From Trametes villosa (Eukaryota; Basidiomycota; Agaricomycetes; Polyporales; Polyporaceae), in contig PUDQ02000033.1 in the NCBI GenBank assembly GCA_002964805.2, positions 248,001-312,000 of the forward strand: a stretch of DNA of 64,000 nt, written 5' to 3'. This document shows positions 45,464-56,887 of this stretch, piece after piece (position 1 is the first letter of the stretch; each line of letters opens with the position of its first letter). Under the pieces are notes generated by a model. It was not told the origin of the DNA, ran no database searches, and saw only the letters and a program-made list of their open reading frames with translations. The translations under genes and the position numbers were made by a program.

Positions 45464-48400
45464 ATGGCCCAACTCCTCGCACCCGCGCAGCCGGGCTCAG
45501 AGCGCATCTCCCAGATCCTGCCCTCCGTAAAGTGCTCCAACTGCAACCAGCCCGTCCGCCTCGTAGAGCTCGGCGACCATGTCTGCGCCCCGCTGCCCCC
45601 CGTCCCCGCCCTCCCCGCCTCGGCCAAGCCCCCGGGCTCTCCCCGCTCCGTGGCCGCCCTCCTGCCCACACGGCTCCAGAATCTCGTGAGTTCACCCACA
45701 ACACAGAGCCCACCACGCAAGCAGTCCGTCTCCCAAGCTCCCCCGCGCCAGAAAAGCCCCGCCCCGCCACCGAAGACCCCGCCAACGAACCGGGCGCGTG
45801 CCCCGTCAACGGCCTCGACCCTCAGCTCGCGTAGCGGGGACGGACGTTCGGAGCTCTTTCCGCAGTCGCAGCAGGCGAGCCGGGCGCGTGCCCCGTCGAC
45901 CGCGTCGTCGCTCAGCACGCGTAGCGGCGACAGCCGCCCAGAACGCGTCCCGAGCCCTCTTTCGCGCTCCTCCCGCTCGCCCAGCAATGGCGACCAATAT
46001 CCATTCCCCTCTCCTACTAGCCCTCCGACGCCCGGCCGGAGCAACATCGCCGCACCAGGCACGACCGCCCTTCGTCCCAGGACACCCTCCACGGCGAGTG
46101 TACGTCCAGGCGGGCTGCTTGCTAATGGCGTCCGTCAGCCTGTCCAATCCAACCCCACGCCGTATGGGCAGCAGGGACCATCAGGCATGATGTCGCCGCC
46201 TATCGTTCGCGAACGCTCAGGTACGAGTGCGAGCGCACGCCCATCGTTCGAGCAAGGTCCGGAAATCGTGTACCCAGGGGATGCACGTGCGCGGACACCT
46301 GCGAATGACCCGGTTCGCATGCGCGCGCCCTCTGCCGCAAGTATGCGGCCTTCAATGGATCAACAGAGGCCACCGTACATGGGCGGCCCACCATCCTCAA
46401 ACGATCCCGTTCGTATGAGAGCGCCATCCGCTGCGAGCATGCGGCCCTCCCTCGACCAGCAAAGGCCATCCTACACGGGAAGTAATACGCCGCCTGCCAG
46501 GACGCCGCTCTCTCCTGGTGGCACGCCGCGGGTTGAGCCGGACACGAAGATTGGCGGTGAGGCGGGCATGGCCGGCGTTGGCAGGCGCGGATTCGCGGCT
46601 GCGGCTCGCGCTGCGATGTTCACTACTATGGGACCCGCACCGCCGATGCTGCAGGATCCGCGCATGATGACGCCCGTCCAGGGTATGGATGGAAGACGCG
46701 CGAACGCACCGCGGTTCCTTGACATCGCGTCTGCGACGAACTATGGTGAGTTGCTTCAACGATAGGCTATATGCGGCGTAGATGCGAAGACTGAATACGT
46801 TCCTATAGCGGCTGCGAACACTCCGCCGCTGTCTCCAGGATCCGGGACTGCGTCCATGTCCCCGCACTCTCCTTATTCTCAGAAGTCACCCGTGTCGGCT
46901 GGCTTGCCGTCACCGAATGCACTAATGTCCCCGAACATCACGCCAACGACGCCTGCCGCCCCCGTTATCGCCTCCTCTCCTACGAGCCCCGTGAGCGTGC
47001 GCAGCTCGCGCGACCGCGTCCTCCCACCCTCGCAGGAGCCGCCCAAAGTCCCGCTCCCCGACCCACCGTCCACGCCGCGCCTGCCGTTCTTCGAGAAGTT
47101 CAAAAACAAACTCCCGGCGGTGGACACCTCGACGCCGGCGCCCGGGACGGGCACGGGCACTGGCACTGGCACGGGGGCCGATTCCGCGGACCCGTCGCCC
47201 CTGTCGCCACTGTCCGATGATGGTAGCTACGGCGGCCTTGCGTACGCAGACTCGGACGACGGGGGTGGCGACGGGGACGACGACGTCCCGTTGCGGGCGA
47301 GCCCGCTGCCCCTCGCGACCCCCGCGAAGCCTGCGGCGACCGCGGGCGGCGGGAACAAGGTCCGCTTCCCGTCCATGACCAACAGCGAGTCCAAGTACTC
47401 TTCCGCTTCCTCTTCTTCCTCATCCTCCTCCGCTACCACCTCGCCCCGCATGCCGCAACGCACCTTATCTACATCCACCACAAGCTCCTCGTATTCTGCG
47501 CGCACGATCGCGAAGTCGACGGGCGCGCTCGACCGCGCGATGGAGACGCTCTTCGAGGAGGGCCCCTCCTCGCCGACCGCGAGCACCGTGTCCCGGCCGT
47601 ACACCTCCGCGGACCCGCACCGCGAGAGCGTGAGCAGCACAAAGTCGCCGAAGCTCCCCACGCGCTCGCACACGAGCCCGACGCTGCCGTCCTCCGCGCG
47701 CGCGGAGGCGGCGAAGACCGTATCCCGCAGGCCACGGCGGCGCGTCTGTCTCCGGTGCGAGAAGCAGATCGAGGACGGGCGGTGGATACAGGTCGAGGGC
47801 GGGAACGTGCTCTGCGACAAGTGCTGGAAGAATATGTACCTGCCGAAGGTGAGCGCTTATTCGGTTGGGGTGCTGAGGCGCCACCATCTGTCGGTGAAGC
47901 GCGAGGTTGGCTGATGAATGAATGTTTCATGCGCGGTTTAGTGTCGGCGTTGTAACAAGACTATCGAGAAGCAGGCCGTGTCGTCGTCGGACGGCCAGCT
48001 TAAGGGGAAGTACCACAAAGAATGTTTCAGCTGCTTTACATGCGAGGTGCGCCCGTTGTCTCCTCTTCACGCATACATGCAGCTTGCTCACTCCTACCAT
48101 CTCCTGGGTGTCGTAGAAACCGTTCCCGGACAAGACGTTCTACGTCTTCGACGGGAAGCCGTTCTGCGCGTACCACTACCACGAGGAGAACAACTCGCTC
48201 TGCGCGGCCGCGCGCTGCGGGCAGCCGATCGAGGGCCCCTGCGCGGTCTCGCACGCGGGGGACCGGTACCACCCGGAGCACCTGCTGTGCGAGTACCGCG
48301 GGTGCACGGAGCGCCTCGCCGAGTACTACGAGCTCGACGGGCGCATGCTGTGCGAGCGCCACGTCCAGCGCGCGATCGACGAGGGCGACGACGAGGACGC

Positions 48401-48488
48401 GCTCGGGCCCGCGGGCGACCGCACGACGATCGCGCTCAAGCGGGTGACGCGGTTCATCGACCTCGCCGCGCTCGGCCCTGTGCGGTAG
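45464..48488 (+). CDS. LIM-domain protein, paxillin/Pxl1-like (932 aa)
   Basis: Four exons: 45464-46745, 46809-47848, 47942-48046 and 48117-48488. The first 740 residues are Ser/Pro/Arg-rich and probably disordered, except for an N-terminal CxxC (VKCSNCNQPVRLVELGDHVC) that may form a small zinc knuckle. The C-terminus has a partial zinc module (CLRCEKQIEDG...CDKCW, from residue 741) and two LIM domains: CRRCNKTIE...YHKECFSCFTCEKPF...FCAYHYHEEN, and SLCAAARCGQPIEGP...RYHPEHLLCEYRGC...MLCERH. LIM proteins of this build act as scaffolds at the cell cortex, septum or actin cytoskeleton (yeast Pxl1, human paxillin). Repeated short motifs RxR(A/T)PS(T/A)AS occur five times, and one 32-residue unit is duplicated in tandem. 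Confidence 0.9.
46304..46495 (+). repeat. Tandem 96-base coding duplication in the LIM gene
   Basis: Two adjacent 32-codon units (residues 281-312 and 313-344), each beginning NDPVRMRAPSAASMRPS. The proteins are nearly identical in the first 24 residues while the DNA differs at many third positions, so the duplication is old and the peptide appears constrained. Confidence 0.85.
47140..47181 (+). repeat. Gly-Thr codon microsatellite in the LIM gene
   Basis: Alternating GGC/ACG, GGC/ACT-type codons encode about six Gly-Thr pairs (TGTGTGTGTGTG). In-frame, hexamer-based and likely length-variable. Confidence 0.7.
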
Positions 48489-49181
48489 CGGCGGCAATGG
48501 AGAGGGGGTGTTATAGGGGTACGTTGGGGTGTGCGTTTAATGGGCTTCGAGCGTGCACCTGCGTGCGTGAACGACCTGGGTTCCGGCTTCTCTCTCTTCT
48601 CCTCGCACGACGACGCACTGCTACGCGTTCGTCTCTCTTCTCTACGTTTGCCTCTGACTCTGACCTTGAGCTTGTCTATCTCTTCTCTCTTCTTGGACGG
48701 ATCACTCGGACCTTCTCGATGTATTTTTTCCACCCGCCCGCTTTCCTACTCCTGAGCCTCGTCCGTCCGTTGATCATATATGCATGCGTCCACGTATATC
48801 CCCGCCCTGCACGATATCCAGCCCCACACACCCACACACACTTACGAACGCGCCTATCTAATAGCCACGTACTGTGCATCTACTAGGACACACCACCGCC
48901 TACGTACCCCGCCGCCTCTGTGCGGCGTTATATCCCCATTCCCCCCGCTCACGCACACGCACACGCACGCCTATTACTACTTAGCAGTCAGCACTACCCG
49001 TCCGCCGAGGATACCACCGTTCGTTGTATGTAAGAGCGCGCTCTTGCGGCACCCGCGTACAGTCCGTCTAATACAAAAGATACGTACAACACCGTTCCGG
49101 GCCCCATCTGGCCGCTCGAATTCCCTTTCCTCCGTGCGTCGTAACTTACATCGCGACAGGGCGAATGCCAAATGGGCGGGA
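48489..49181. other. Intergenic, 693 bases, convergent 3' regions
   Basis: 3' sides of the LIM gene (plus) and the PPAT gene (minus). Rich in CA/AC runs (around 48820-48970); no gene, RNA or repeat family recognised. Confidence 0.5.
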
Positions 49182-50408
49182 TCAGGATGCTTGAGGTTGT
49201 TGCTGCTGGTTCTTCACGATCCACTCGCGGATGTACGTGCTGCTCATCTTCGCAGTCCGGAGCACCGCCGCGTCCTCCGCGTCCACACTCGCCTCCGTCG
49301 CGGAGATGACGTCGATGACGAACGTGCGCAGAGCGGGGAGGCTCTGCTCTTCGCGCCGTTTCGCGACTATATACACACGGCGGGAATTCCGTCAGCGGGC
49401 GGGGCAGCAGGAGAGTGCGAGCTAGGACGTACTGGAGGACGCGCCGGGAAGCGTCTCCCGGCTGACGACGAGGGCCTGGATATCAGGGTCCCAGCCCGTC
49501 GGCCCGAACACGTCGTCGATCGGGACGAGGTCGTGCTCGATGCCCGGGCGGAAGAGCTCGAGGAACGCGCGCGTGCGCGCGGTGCGCACCGTGAGCGGTT
49601 CGAGCACCTCGCGGAACGCCTTCTTCACCAAGAGCGCGTCGTCTGCGTATAATCGCGTTCAGTGTGTGCGCCTCGAGTGGGAGTGGAGGGAGAGGGGGAC
49701 GTACCGGTGATACCGACGATGAGCTTCCGGCCCGCGATCCACACGCCCATGCTCAGGAGGATCTTGTGCCCCGCGTGCAGGTGGTCGAACGTCCCGCCGA
49801 GCGCGACGACAGGGTACAGAGGCGGCACAGACGGGTTTGCCTGTGTTGGGTGCTCGTGAGAGGAGTGTGCATGTTCGTCCGGTTCGAGCGCAATGATTTC
49901 CCCTCGCCGTCGCTCGAGAGCAGCGGGGAGGTTTGGGAGGGTCGTTTCCGGAGGGACGACTGCGAGGTGTGGCGGCTATGTCAGGGCGCATACACATGAG
50001 CGGAAAGGAGGGTAACGCACCTGAGAATATCCGTTCGGCCTCCTGCGCGACCCGCTCGGGGAACGCGTCCGCATCCTCACGAGAGGTGCCGCGGAGGAGC
50101 ACGTCGATGTCAAGCAGGATATTGCCTACATCCTGCGCGACCTTCGTTGCTTGCACGTACACGAACGTCAGCAGCCGCTGTACGTCGTCCCAGTGCGCTG
50201 TGCGCGACGTGGCAGGAGGTGCATCGGGGCCGGGTGGGAGGTCGAAGAAGGGCGAGAGGATGACAATTCGGAGACCTGCGGTAGACGTGCGCGCGGCAGT
50301 GGCGACGGGGGTCGCCAGGAAGCTCGGAGCGTCATGTAGGTTATGGAGGGTCGTGAGCAGCAGGGTATGTTGCACGCTCTCGAGCTCGCGCGGGATGGCG
50401 GGCGACAT
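49182..50408 (-). CDS. CAB4: Phosphopantetheine adenylyltransferase (CoA biosynthesis, CAB4-like)
   Basis: Four exons: 50408-50021, 49959-49705, 49642-49433 and 49366-49182; 345 residues. The enzyme transfers AMP from ATP to 4'-phosphopantetheine, making dephospho-CoA, the penultimate step of CoA synthesis; fungal forms are separate from dephospho-CoA kinase. The C-terminal half has the nucleotidyltransferase core VVALGGTFDHLHAGHKILLS, where His191-Ala-Gly-His194 is the HxGH motif, then LIVGIT, LVPIDDVFGPTGWDPDIQAL VVSRET and MSSTYIREW. The N-terminal half (LTFVYVQATKVAQDVGNILL) is the poorly known extension common to eukaryotic PPATs. I place the exon 2 start at 49959 because this keeps one open frame (PPETTLPNLPAALERRRGEI) into the core; a later acceptor at 49840 fails on phase. 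Confidence 0.94.
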
Positions 50409-50881
50409 CTTTCAAGAGCTCGCTGCCGCGATGGGCGCGCGGGGATTGGCTGCAACGGTGGCGTTCCCTCGATCACCTTCTAGCGGTGGGGTAGTACACC
50501 GGGGAAGTACTGCACAACCTTCTAGCGTATAGCTGGTCGTCGTCGAGGAGTGCAGGCAAGAAGGCTCGGTGAATAACGATGGTAAGGCTTCGACATGGCC
50601 TCATGCGGATTGCGCGATGACGAGCGGATCTGTGTTACACTACGAGAACGCCGGCAACCTTATAAGCGGCTCTCTGCGCTTCCAGCACATGCGAACGGGT
50701 CGGGTCGAGCACAGAAACAGATGCACTTCAATGAATTCGACTACGAGATAACAATAAGTCAGATGTCGTAAATGGGTCGTGATAGGTAGCAATAAAGTCC
50801 GATGAGTGTCAAAAATCCGAGAGCGCGATACACCACAATATGATCCAGTATCCTAGAGCAGAGAGGAAGCGGAGTTAGGGG
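50409..50881. other. Intergenic, 473 bases
   Basis: PPAT promoter and 3' region of the next minus-strand gene. No element recognised. Confidence 0.5.
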
Positions 50882-52781
50882 CTATGTCCGTGTGCGCGGC
50901 GACATCCGGCTGCCATGCAGGTCCTTCACGTCGAAGAAGATGCTCAGCCCAAACAGCAGGCAGAGCAGGCACGATGCGGCGGTCGCAAGGTTGTACGCGT
51001 CGCACCTAGAAGCACCCCCACGCGTGTCAGCCGAACACACGGTCACACGAGACGACGTGCTCACCAGCCCTCGAAGCCGCCGACGGGACACCGCTTGCCG
51101 AGGAGGATCACGACGAACTCCATGCCCCAGAGGAGCAGCCCGAGCACGTCCGCCGTCGTGCCCCACTTGAGCACCTTGCGCGCCTTCTTCCACTGCTCTT
51201 CCATCGCGAGCCCCGCGAAGATCCCCCGCCGGCGCTGCTGGGGCCCCTGCCCGCGCCGACGGCCCGCGCTCGACGAGCCGGCGTACGAGCCCGGGAGCGC
51301 CTCCGACGCGTCTTCGTCCTCTTCTTCGTCGTGCTCTCGCCCGCGCTCGCTGTCGCGCCCGAACATGGTCGGGTCGACGATGAGGTTCACCTGCACGCCC
51401 TCGCCGGGCCCGCCCCGCCCCTTCTTGCCCTTCTTCTGCTTCTTCCCACCCGGAAGGCCCTGCACCGGAAGGACCATCATGCCCCCCGGGCCTGCCATAT
51501 ACGGCGCCGCCTTCGGTGGCCGGGCGCCGCAACAGCACGGGTAGATGAGGAAGAGGACGGTGCAGCCTAGGAACGTGAGAACGGAGAGCACGTAGAGCAA
51601 GTACGCGGGAAGCTTGTTCGCAGGCGGGGCCGGAGAAGGCGGCTTGATGATCTGTGGGCGATGAGTGAGCATGACGATGCGCGCAGAGCGGACTCGGAAT
51701 ATGTCCGAGAAGCAGGGATTAAGGATACGGGAGCGGTAGAGGGCGCGACACGCACCAACGCTGCGTATATAGAGGAGACCGCGGCGGTCAGTGCGAGCAG
51801 GGCCTGCGCCCACCGCACGGCAAGTCGTTTCTTCGGCCCTTCGGTGATCAGTCGTCCTCGCTCGTTGACGCTGCCCACAGTATTCTCCACCTCCGCCTCG
51901 TCCTTCGGCCCGCCCTTCCCTCCAAACTCTGCCTCCAACATACGCAGCCGCTCCTCCTTGGTCTCCGGATCTAGCGGGCGTTCGCCGTCGGGCGGGTCGC
52001 CTCCCCAAGGGACCATATTCTGGTCGCGTGAGTATCGAGACTGCGAACCATAGGACGAACCGTATGGATAGGTAGGCGGTGGCGAGTATGGCTCATGAAA
52101 CGGGTCGTGTTCAAAGGTATAAGCTGGGTCAAACGGCGACGGCTTCTGAGGGACGTCGCCGCCTCTCCCGTCGAGCGAGGTAGGTGGGGGAATGGGGTGC
52201 TGCGGGCCCGAGCGGTCCTGTCGGTACCATCCTCGCGCGAAGGATGGGAACTGGGCGATGTCGATCTCCGAGCTCGGGCTCGCGATCTGGGGCTCCTGTC
52301 CGGGCCGCGAGCGCTGCGCAGAGGACGGGTCGCTGTGGAGCGAGCGGGTGGGAAAGGAAGGCGGGGGCAGGGAGAACGGTCGCCGCATGGGCGAGCGGGG
52401 CGAGAACGAGTGCGACTGCGAGCTAGAAGCGGACGCAGATGTCAGAGAAGGCGGGCTGAGCGAGTCGGTCCGGGCTAACGGTCGGAGAGGCTGCGGGGAG
52501 GGTGGGTAGGGGTCGTATGGCTGGAAGGGCGGCTGCTGGGCGAGGTAGTGGTCGTTGCGATTGAGCGTGCGCGCGTAGTCTGCGAGATCGAGTGCCTCGA
52601 CGGAGACATCGGACGGTTCACGACGCCGTTCGGCGGGGTAGTAGCCCGCTGCATGCTCAGCATTGTAGCCAGGATGCCTCAGGTTGGAGGTGGACGGAAG
52701 AGGGTCATATGGATCTGGAGACCATGGGCGTCGGAAGCGCGAAGTCGGTGGGGGCGATTCAAGCCGATGTTCTGAGAACAT
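50882..52781 (-). CDS. Conserved-looking four-helix membrane protein of unknown function (578 aa)
   Basis: Three exons: 52781-51756, 51651-51065 and 51005-50882. The first ~310 residues are Pro/Ser/Tyr-rich with no fold. Four hydrophobic segments then follow: WAQALLALTAAVSSIYAAL, LLYVLSVLTFLGCTVLFLIY, VLGLLLWGMEFVVILLG and TAASCLLCLLFGLSIFF. Between helices 2 and 3 lies a loop of about 130 residues with PCCCGARPPKAAPYMAGPGG (possible palmitoylation Cys), VQVNLIVDPTMFG and EEQWKKARKVLKWGTTADV. The order of helices and the amphipathic KARKVLKWGTT segment suggest a real, conserved integral-membrane protein, but I recognise no named family. Intron phases agree and both introns are canonical. Location (ER, plasma membrane) cannot be told. 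Confidence 0.75.
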
Positions 52782-53134
52782 GTCGGGGTCGTTAAGGTCG
52801 TGATGTCGTAATTTCGTGCAGATCGTCAGCAGGGTATAGCTCCGGGGATGTGGTCGCGGTGTTCGTCGCTACTGTGGCCAGCGTTGGGGGCGCGAGAGCA
52901 TCGAGCAGAGGCAGAGGCAAGCGGCGGAGCACTGTGAGAGCCAGAGACGCACCAACGGGCGCCTGTGTTCCCCGCAAAGCACGTTCGTCATACTACATAG
53001 TTTCTGCGGATAAGCGCCGGATAAGTCCCTGGAAAGGCCAAATAAGCCCTAAATGGGAAACCTGTGCTCATCCCGCTCTCCTCATCTCGCAGCTCTCTCT
53101 TGCACGGCTCTCTCATGTCTCTATACACGAACCA
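52782..53134. other. Divergent promoter, membrane protein (minus) and ATG15 (plus)
   Basis: 353 bases. The frame of ATG15 is open upstream to 52850, but the residues there do not resemble the family, so this is treated as promoter. Confidence 0.55.
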
Positions 53135-54624
53135 ATGCGCCTCCTAGTCTCGCTGCTACTCACAACACTCCTCACGACATGTAACGCCGCGGCGCCGGGG
53201 ATATCGACTTCGTCTCGCACGCCGATCACGGTCGAGTTGCAGCAAGAGTATGAACCCCAGCTTCGGAACGACCTGGATGATCTCAGCCAGCTTGCTTTCG
53301 ACATATCGGACGTCGAGGCTACTCGAGCATACAGTGCTGTTGCTCTACAGGCTACTCCGACGACTATCTATCGCCCTCGCTCTCCATCCGCGTTCCAGCA
53401 TGCCCGCCTCAGATCCCTTCGGTCCGAGGAGAGCGAGTCGGTCGAGTGGGATGAAGTGAAGGTCCTCGCGCCAGACATCGAGGACCGACATACCCTCTCA
53501 CAGCTCGCGCGCATGACCGGGAATGCTTACGCTCTCCCCGGGCGGAAGAACTGGTACGACATCGACGCCTCATGGAACACCGTACGTTTTATCTTCGTTC
53601 CGCACCCGCACTTCGACTTCGTGAGCTTATCTTGTTTGGTGCAGAGCTTCCCCTTTGGCTGGGAGGACGCGGCGGATGGGTTCCGCGGGCATGTGTTCTT
53701 GTCCCCCGATAATGCGACGGCCGTCCTCTCGATCAAGGGCACGACGCTGCAGGGTCCGACGTCGAAGAAGGACAAGTTCAACGACAACCTGTTATTCTCG
53801 TGCTGCTGTGCGCGCGTCGATATTACTTGGATCTTCAACACCGTGTGCAAGTGCTATGCGAACCACTGGCGGTGTGATAACACCTGCTTGACGGATGCAC
53901 TCGTACAAGACAGCTTATTCTATAACGTCGGGGTGGTGAGTACTGGCAATGGAGTATTCGACATGCGAAAGCCCAATACTGATGGGGGCCCTATTCATGT
54001 AGAATCTGGTCAATAACCTCACCGCGTTGTACCCCGACGCCAACATCTGGCTTGTCGGTCATTCTCTGGGAGGCGCCCTCGCGTCGCTGCTTGGGGCGAC
54101 GTTCGGCCTTCCAGCCGTCGCCTTCGAGTCTCCAGGCGAACGTCTTGCCGCACAGCGCCTCCACCTCCCCATGCCGCCCGTTCCGTTCTCGAAGAACGAC
54201 TCCGTCGCGCCTTACGCCCGGGCACCAGTCACGCATGTGTACCACAACGCCGACCCGATCCCACAAGGCGCGTGTACGGGCGTTGGGTCCCCCTGCGCTC
54301 AGGCGGGGTATGCGCTAGAGAGCCGCTGTCATTTGGGCAAGTCAATTGTGTACGACACGGTCGGGAAGCTGGGTTGGCGGGTCGACATCCGCAAGCACGT
54401 TATCAAGGAGGTCATCACGAATGTGATCGAGGCCGAGGTGGAGGACGGGTGGGAAGAGGGCGTTGACGGTAGAGGGAGGGAGGTCCCAGTCGCTAAGGCT
54501 GAGGAAGACTGCATAGTAGGTGCTTTGCCTCGCTCACGCGTGTACGTGAAACTGACGATCGGACGTTTAGGACTGTTTCAAGTGGGAGTTCGGAGACTTC
54601 AAGGATCGGGATGACATTGTATGA
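53135..54624 (+). CDS. ATG15: Vacuolar autophagic lipase ATG15
   Basis: Exons 53135-53581, 53645-53935, 54003-54515 and 54571-54624; 434 residues. ATG15 reaches the vacuole lumen via the multivesicular body pathway and degrades membranes of autophagic bodies. The start at 53135 is chosen because MRLLVSLLLTTLLTTC forms the expected N-terminal membrane anchor; the longer frame from 52850 has none. Family blocks: FPFGWEDAADGFRGHVFLS, AVLSIKGTTLQGP, DNLLFSCCCARV, CYANHWRCDNTCLTDALVQD, NIWLVGHSLGGALASLLG with catalytic Ser267 in GHSLGG, FGLPAVAFESPGERLAAQRL, HVYHNADPIPQGACTG, CAQAGYALESRCHLGKSIVY and DIRKHVIKEVI. The last exon adds DCFKWEFGDFKDRDD. Convergent with guanine deaminase, 126 bases between stops. 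Confidence 0.97.
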
Positions 54625-54750
54625 ATGCTGTACATTGCGCACGTCTGTTGTATATCCAATATGTATGTAACCTATATCACCTGTACATTAGCCCAAGTGC
54701 CCCTCGCGGGTCCAGCCATCCTATCCCGTCTGCGCCCACCGTCACCTGCC

Positions 54751-56652
54751 TCACGGCCTGTGCTCCTTCCCGCCAATGAACCGTCCCTGCACATACACCC
54801 TCCTAATGTTCCTATCATCCCCGCAGAACAAGAACCGCTCCAAGAAGTTCTCGAGCTCGACCTCCTCGCTCTTCGCGCCATCCCGCACCCCAAGCTCCAG
54901 ATCCATGTCCACGCCCCACGTCGCGGGGTTCCCCGCGTCGCTCCGCACGCTCACCACGAGCGCGTCGAACGCCTTGCCCGGCGCGAGCGAGCCGACGCGC
55001 CCGCGCATCGCGCACACGTCCGCGCCGCCGAGCGTCGCGAGGTAGAGCAGCGTCGCGATCGGCAGCTGCCGGTCCGTGAAGCGCGTGTGTGGGGGCGGGT
55101 GCGCGGCCTGCATTGCGACGACCTTGGAGCACATGCTCGCGTGCTGCATCGCGGCGAGGATCGAGGGCGAGAAGCCGCCCGAGACGTCCGTACCCAGACT
55201 GACCTGCACAAAGGATCAGGATGGGAGAACGTGTATACAGGGCGGGAGTCCAAGCTGACCTTGATTCCATGGTCGAGCAGCATGCCGATGCGTGCGCACC
55301 CGCTGCGCAAGTTGAAGTTGCTCGTCGGACAGTGGCTGATGCCCGCCCCGCGCGCCTTGATGATCTCCACCGCCTCCTCCTCCAGGTGCACCGCGTGCGC
55401 GAGCACCGTGTTCTCCCTTAACAGCCCAAACGCATCGTACACGCCCGCGTACGTGTCCCCCTTCCGCTCCACCCCGTCGGCTGACGGCGGCAGCGGCAGC
55501 GGTGGTTTTGGGAGCGACTCGGGCGGGAACAGCTCGCGCGTGAACGCGATCTCGCCCGCGTTCTCTGATATGTGCGTCTGGATGTGTAGGTCTTTGTCCT
55601 CTGCCGCGATTTTTCCTAACTTTCCAAGGAGCTCGTGCGAGCACGAGATCGCGAAGCGTGGAGTGAGGATGGGCCGCACAAGCGGCTCTGTGCTGCCGGG
55701 CGGTGGCGGGAGTGAACGGACGTGCGCGATGAGATCGCGTGTGGCGGCGACCGACGCGTCTGCGGAGGGCTCGACGTAGTAGTCGGGAGCGTTCCGGTCC
55801 ATATTACATTTCTGATAGACCGTGCCGGCGGGTTCAGGTGAGTGTGTAGGCGAGCGGGTGGGTGGGGAATTGACGTACCCCGACAAATGCTCGTTGCCCT
55901 GTGGGAGGCGGGGTTCAGCGGATACGCTTGGGCAGGCGAGAAGTCATCATGCACGCACCGTATGCGTGTATCACGTCTGCGAGTGCCTTCGTGCCCTCCA
56001 GGTGCAGCGTGCCGTAATAGCAGCATGTTGTGGACTATTCCAGGAGGCGCGAACCCCGGTCAGCATCCAGCGCCGCGCGCATCATTACATGCGCGGGTAG
56101 GCGTACCCCGTAGTCGATGGTACGCTTGATCACGGACGTGTACACCCGCCTCGCAAAGTCCGCGTCAGAAAAGCGGGATTCCATGGGGAACGTGATGTGC
56201 TCGAGCCAGTCCAGGAGCTCGTACTGCTGCCCACTGCGTGTTCGCGGGGGAATGGTGAGTGCCTGCGTGAACCCCGACGCGACGTGAGACGTCCACGCAC
56301 CATCCAATGTTCGGTACCTGGGGTGCGTGCTACGTACACCGCGGTTAGTGAAACCGCGCTAGCCCTAGCAGTAGCGCGAGGGCGGGGAACGTACGATGTG
56401 CGTGTCGATGAACCCGGGCATGAGGAACTCGCCGAGCTTGAGCTCTACCAAGTCGATGTCCCCCACGCCGAGCCCGTGGCGCGCGAGCACGTCCTGCAGC
56501 GCGCCCGCGGGCACGTCGTCCTCGACCCACGCGATGTCGCCGGAGTCGCGCGCGACCGCGAGCAGCGCGTGCGGGAGCGTGCGGTGCTCCGTGAGGGAGA
56601 CCGGGGTGATGAGCGCTCCGTAGAATACAGTCGTCGTCGTCGTTGCCGCCAT
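54751..56652 (-). CDS. Guanine deaminase
   Basis: Seven exons: 56652-56395, 56329-56301, 56233-56107, 56034-55959, 55898-55879 (20 bases), 55811-55260 and 55203-54751; 504 residues. The enzyme hydrolyses guanine to xanthine and ammonia, the entry of guanine into purine catabolism. It is an amidohydrolase: the metal-binding His85 and His87 (GFIDTHIHAPQ) straddle intron 1. Then come QQYELLDWLEHITFPMESRF, TTCCYYGTLHLEGTKALADV, GQRAFVGKCNMDRNAP, LTPRFAISCSHELL, HIQTHISENAGEI with a third metal His, LAHAVHLEEEA, ISHCPTSNFNLRSG and VSLGTDVSGGFSPSIL with the metal Asp. Its promoter holds a UaY-type site and a GATA site (separate entries), consistent with purine induction and nitrogen control. Confidence 0.97.
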
Positions 56653-56753
56653 TTCGCTCAGTGCAGTCTCACCGCGGCTAGTCAGGAGGTATGTGGGTAT
56701 GTGGTATGTGCTGGCAGAGAGACAAGAAGGAAATGGAGGCGTCAGGCGCGGCG

Positions 56754-56759
56754 AGATAA
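56754..56759 (+). promoter_or_regulatory. GATA-factor site (HGATAR) in guanine deaminase promoter
   Basis: AGATAA, about 102-107 bases before the guanine deaminase ATG, matches the binding site of AreA/NIT2-type nitrogen regulators. Single short motif; meaningful mainly next to the purine-type site at 56874. Confidence 0.4.
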
Positions 56760-56873
56760 GGCGACGCGGTATGCTATCAGCCACTGGCAGGCATGGCAGG
56801 TCGCGAGACCAGCGGGCACACCCAAGCCTGGCGCGCGCGCGTCCGAGGCGCGGCGCCGGGCGCGACCCCCGGA

Positions 56874-56887
56874 TCGGCCAACCCCGA
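56874..56887. promoter_or_regulatory. UaY/Ppr1-type inverted element TCGG-N6-CCGA
   Basis: TCGGCCAACCCCGA is an exact match to the TCGG-N6-CCGA target of the Aspergillus purine-utilisation activator UaY (and the related Ppr1 site of yeast). It lies 222 bases before the start codon of guanine deaminase, the gene one would expect such a factor to control. The half-sites are perfect; the spacer is 6 bases. Confidence 0.6.
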
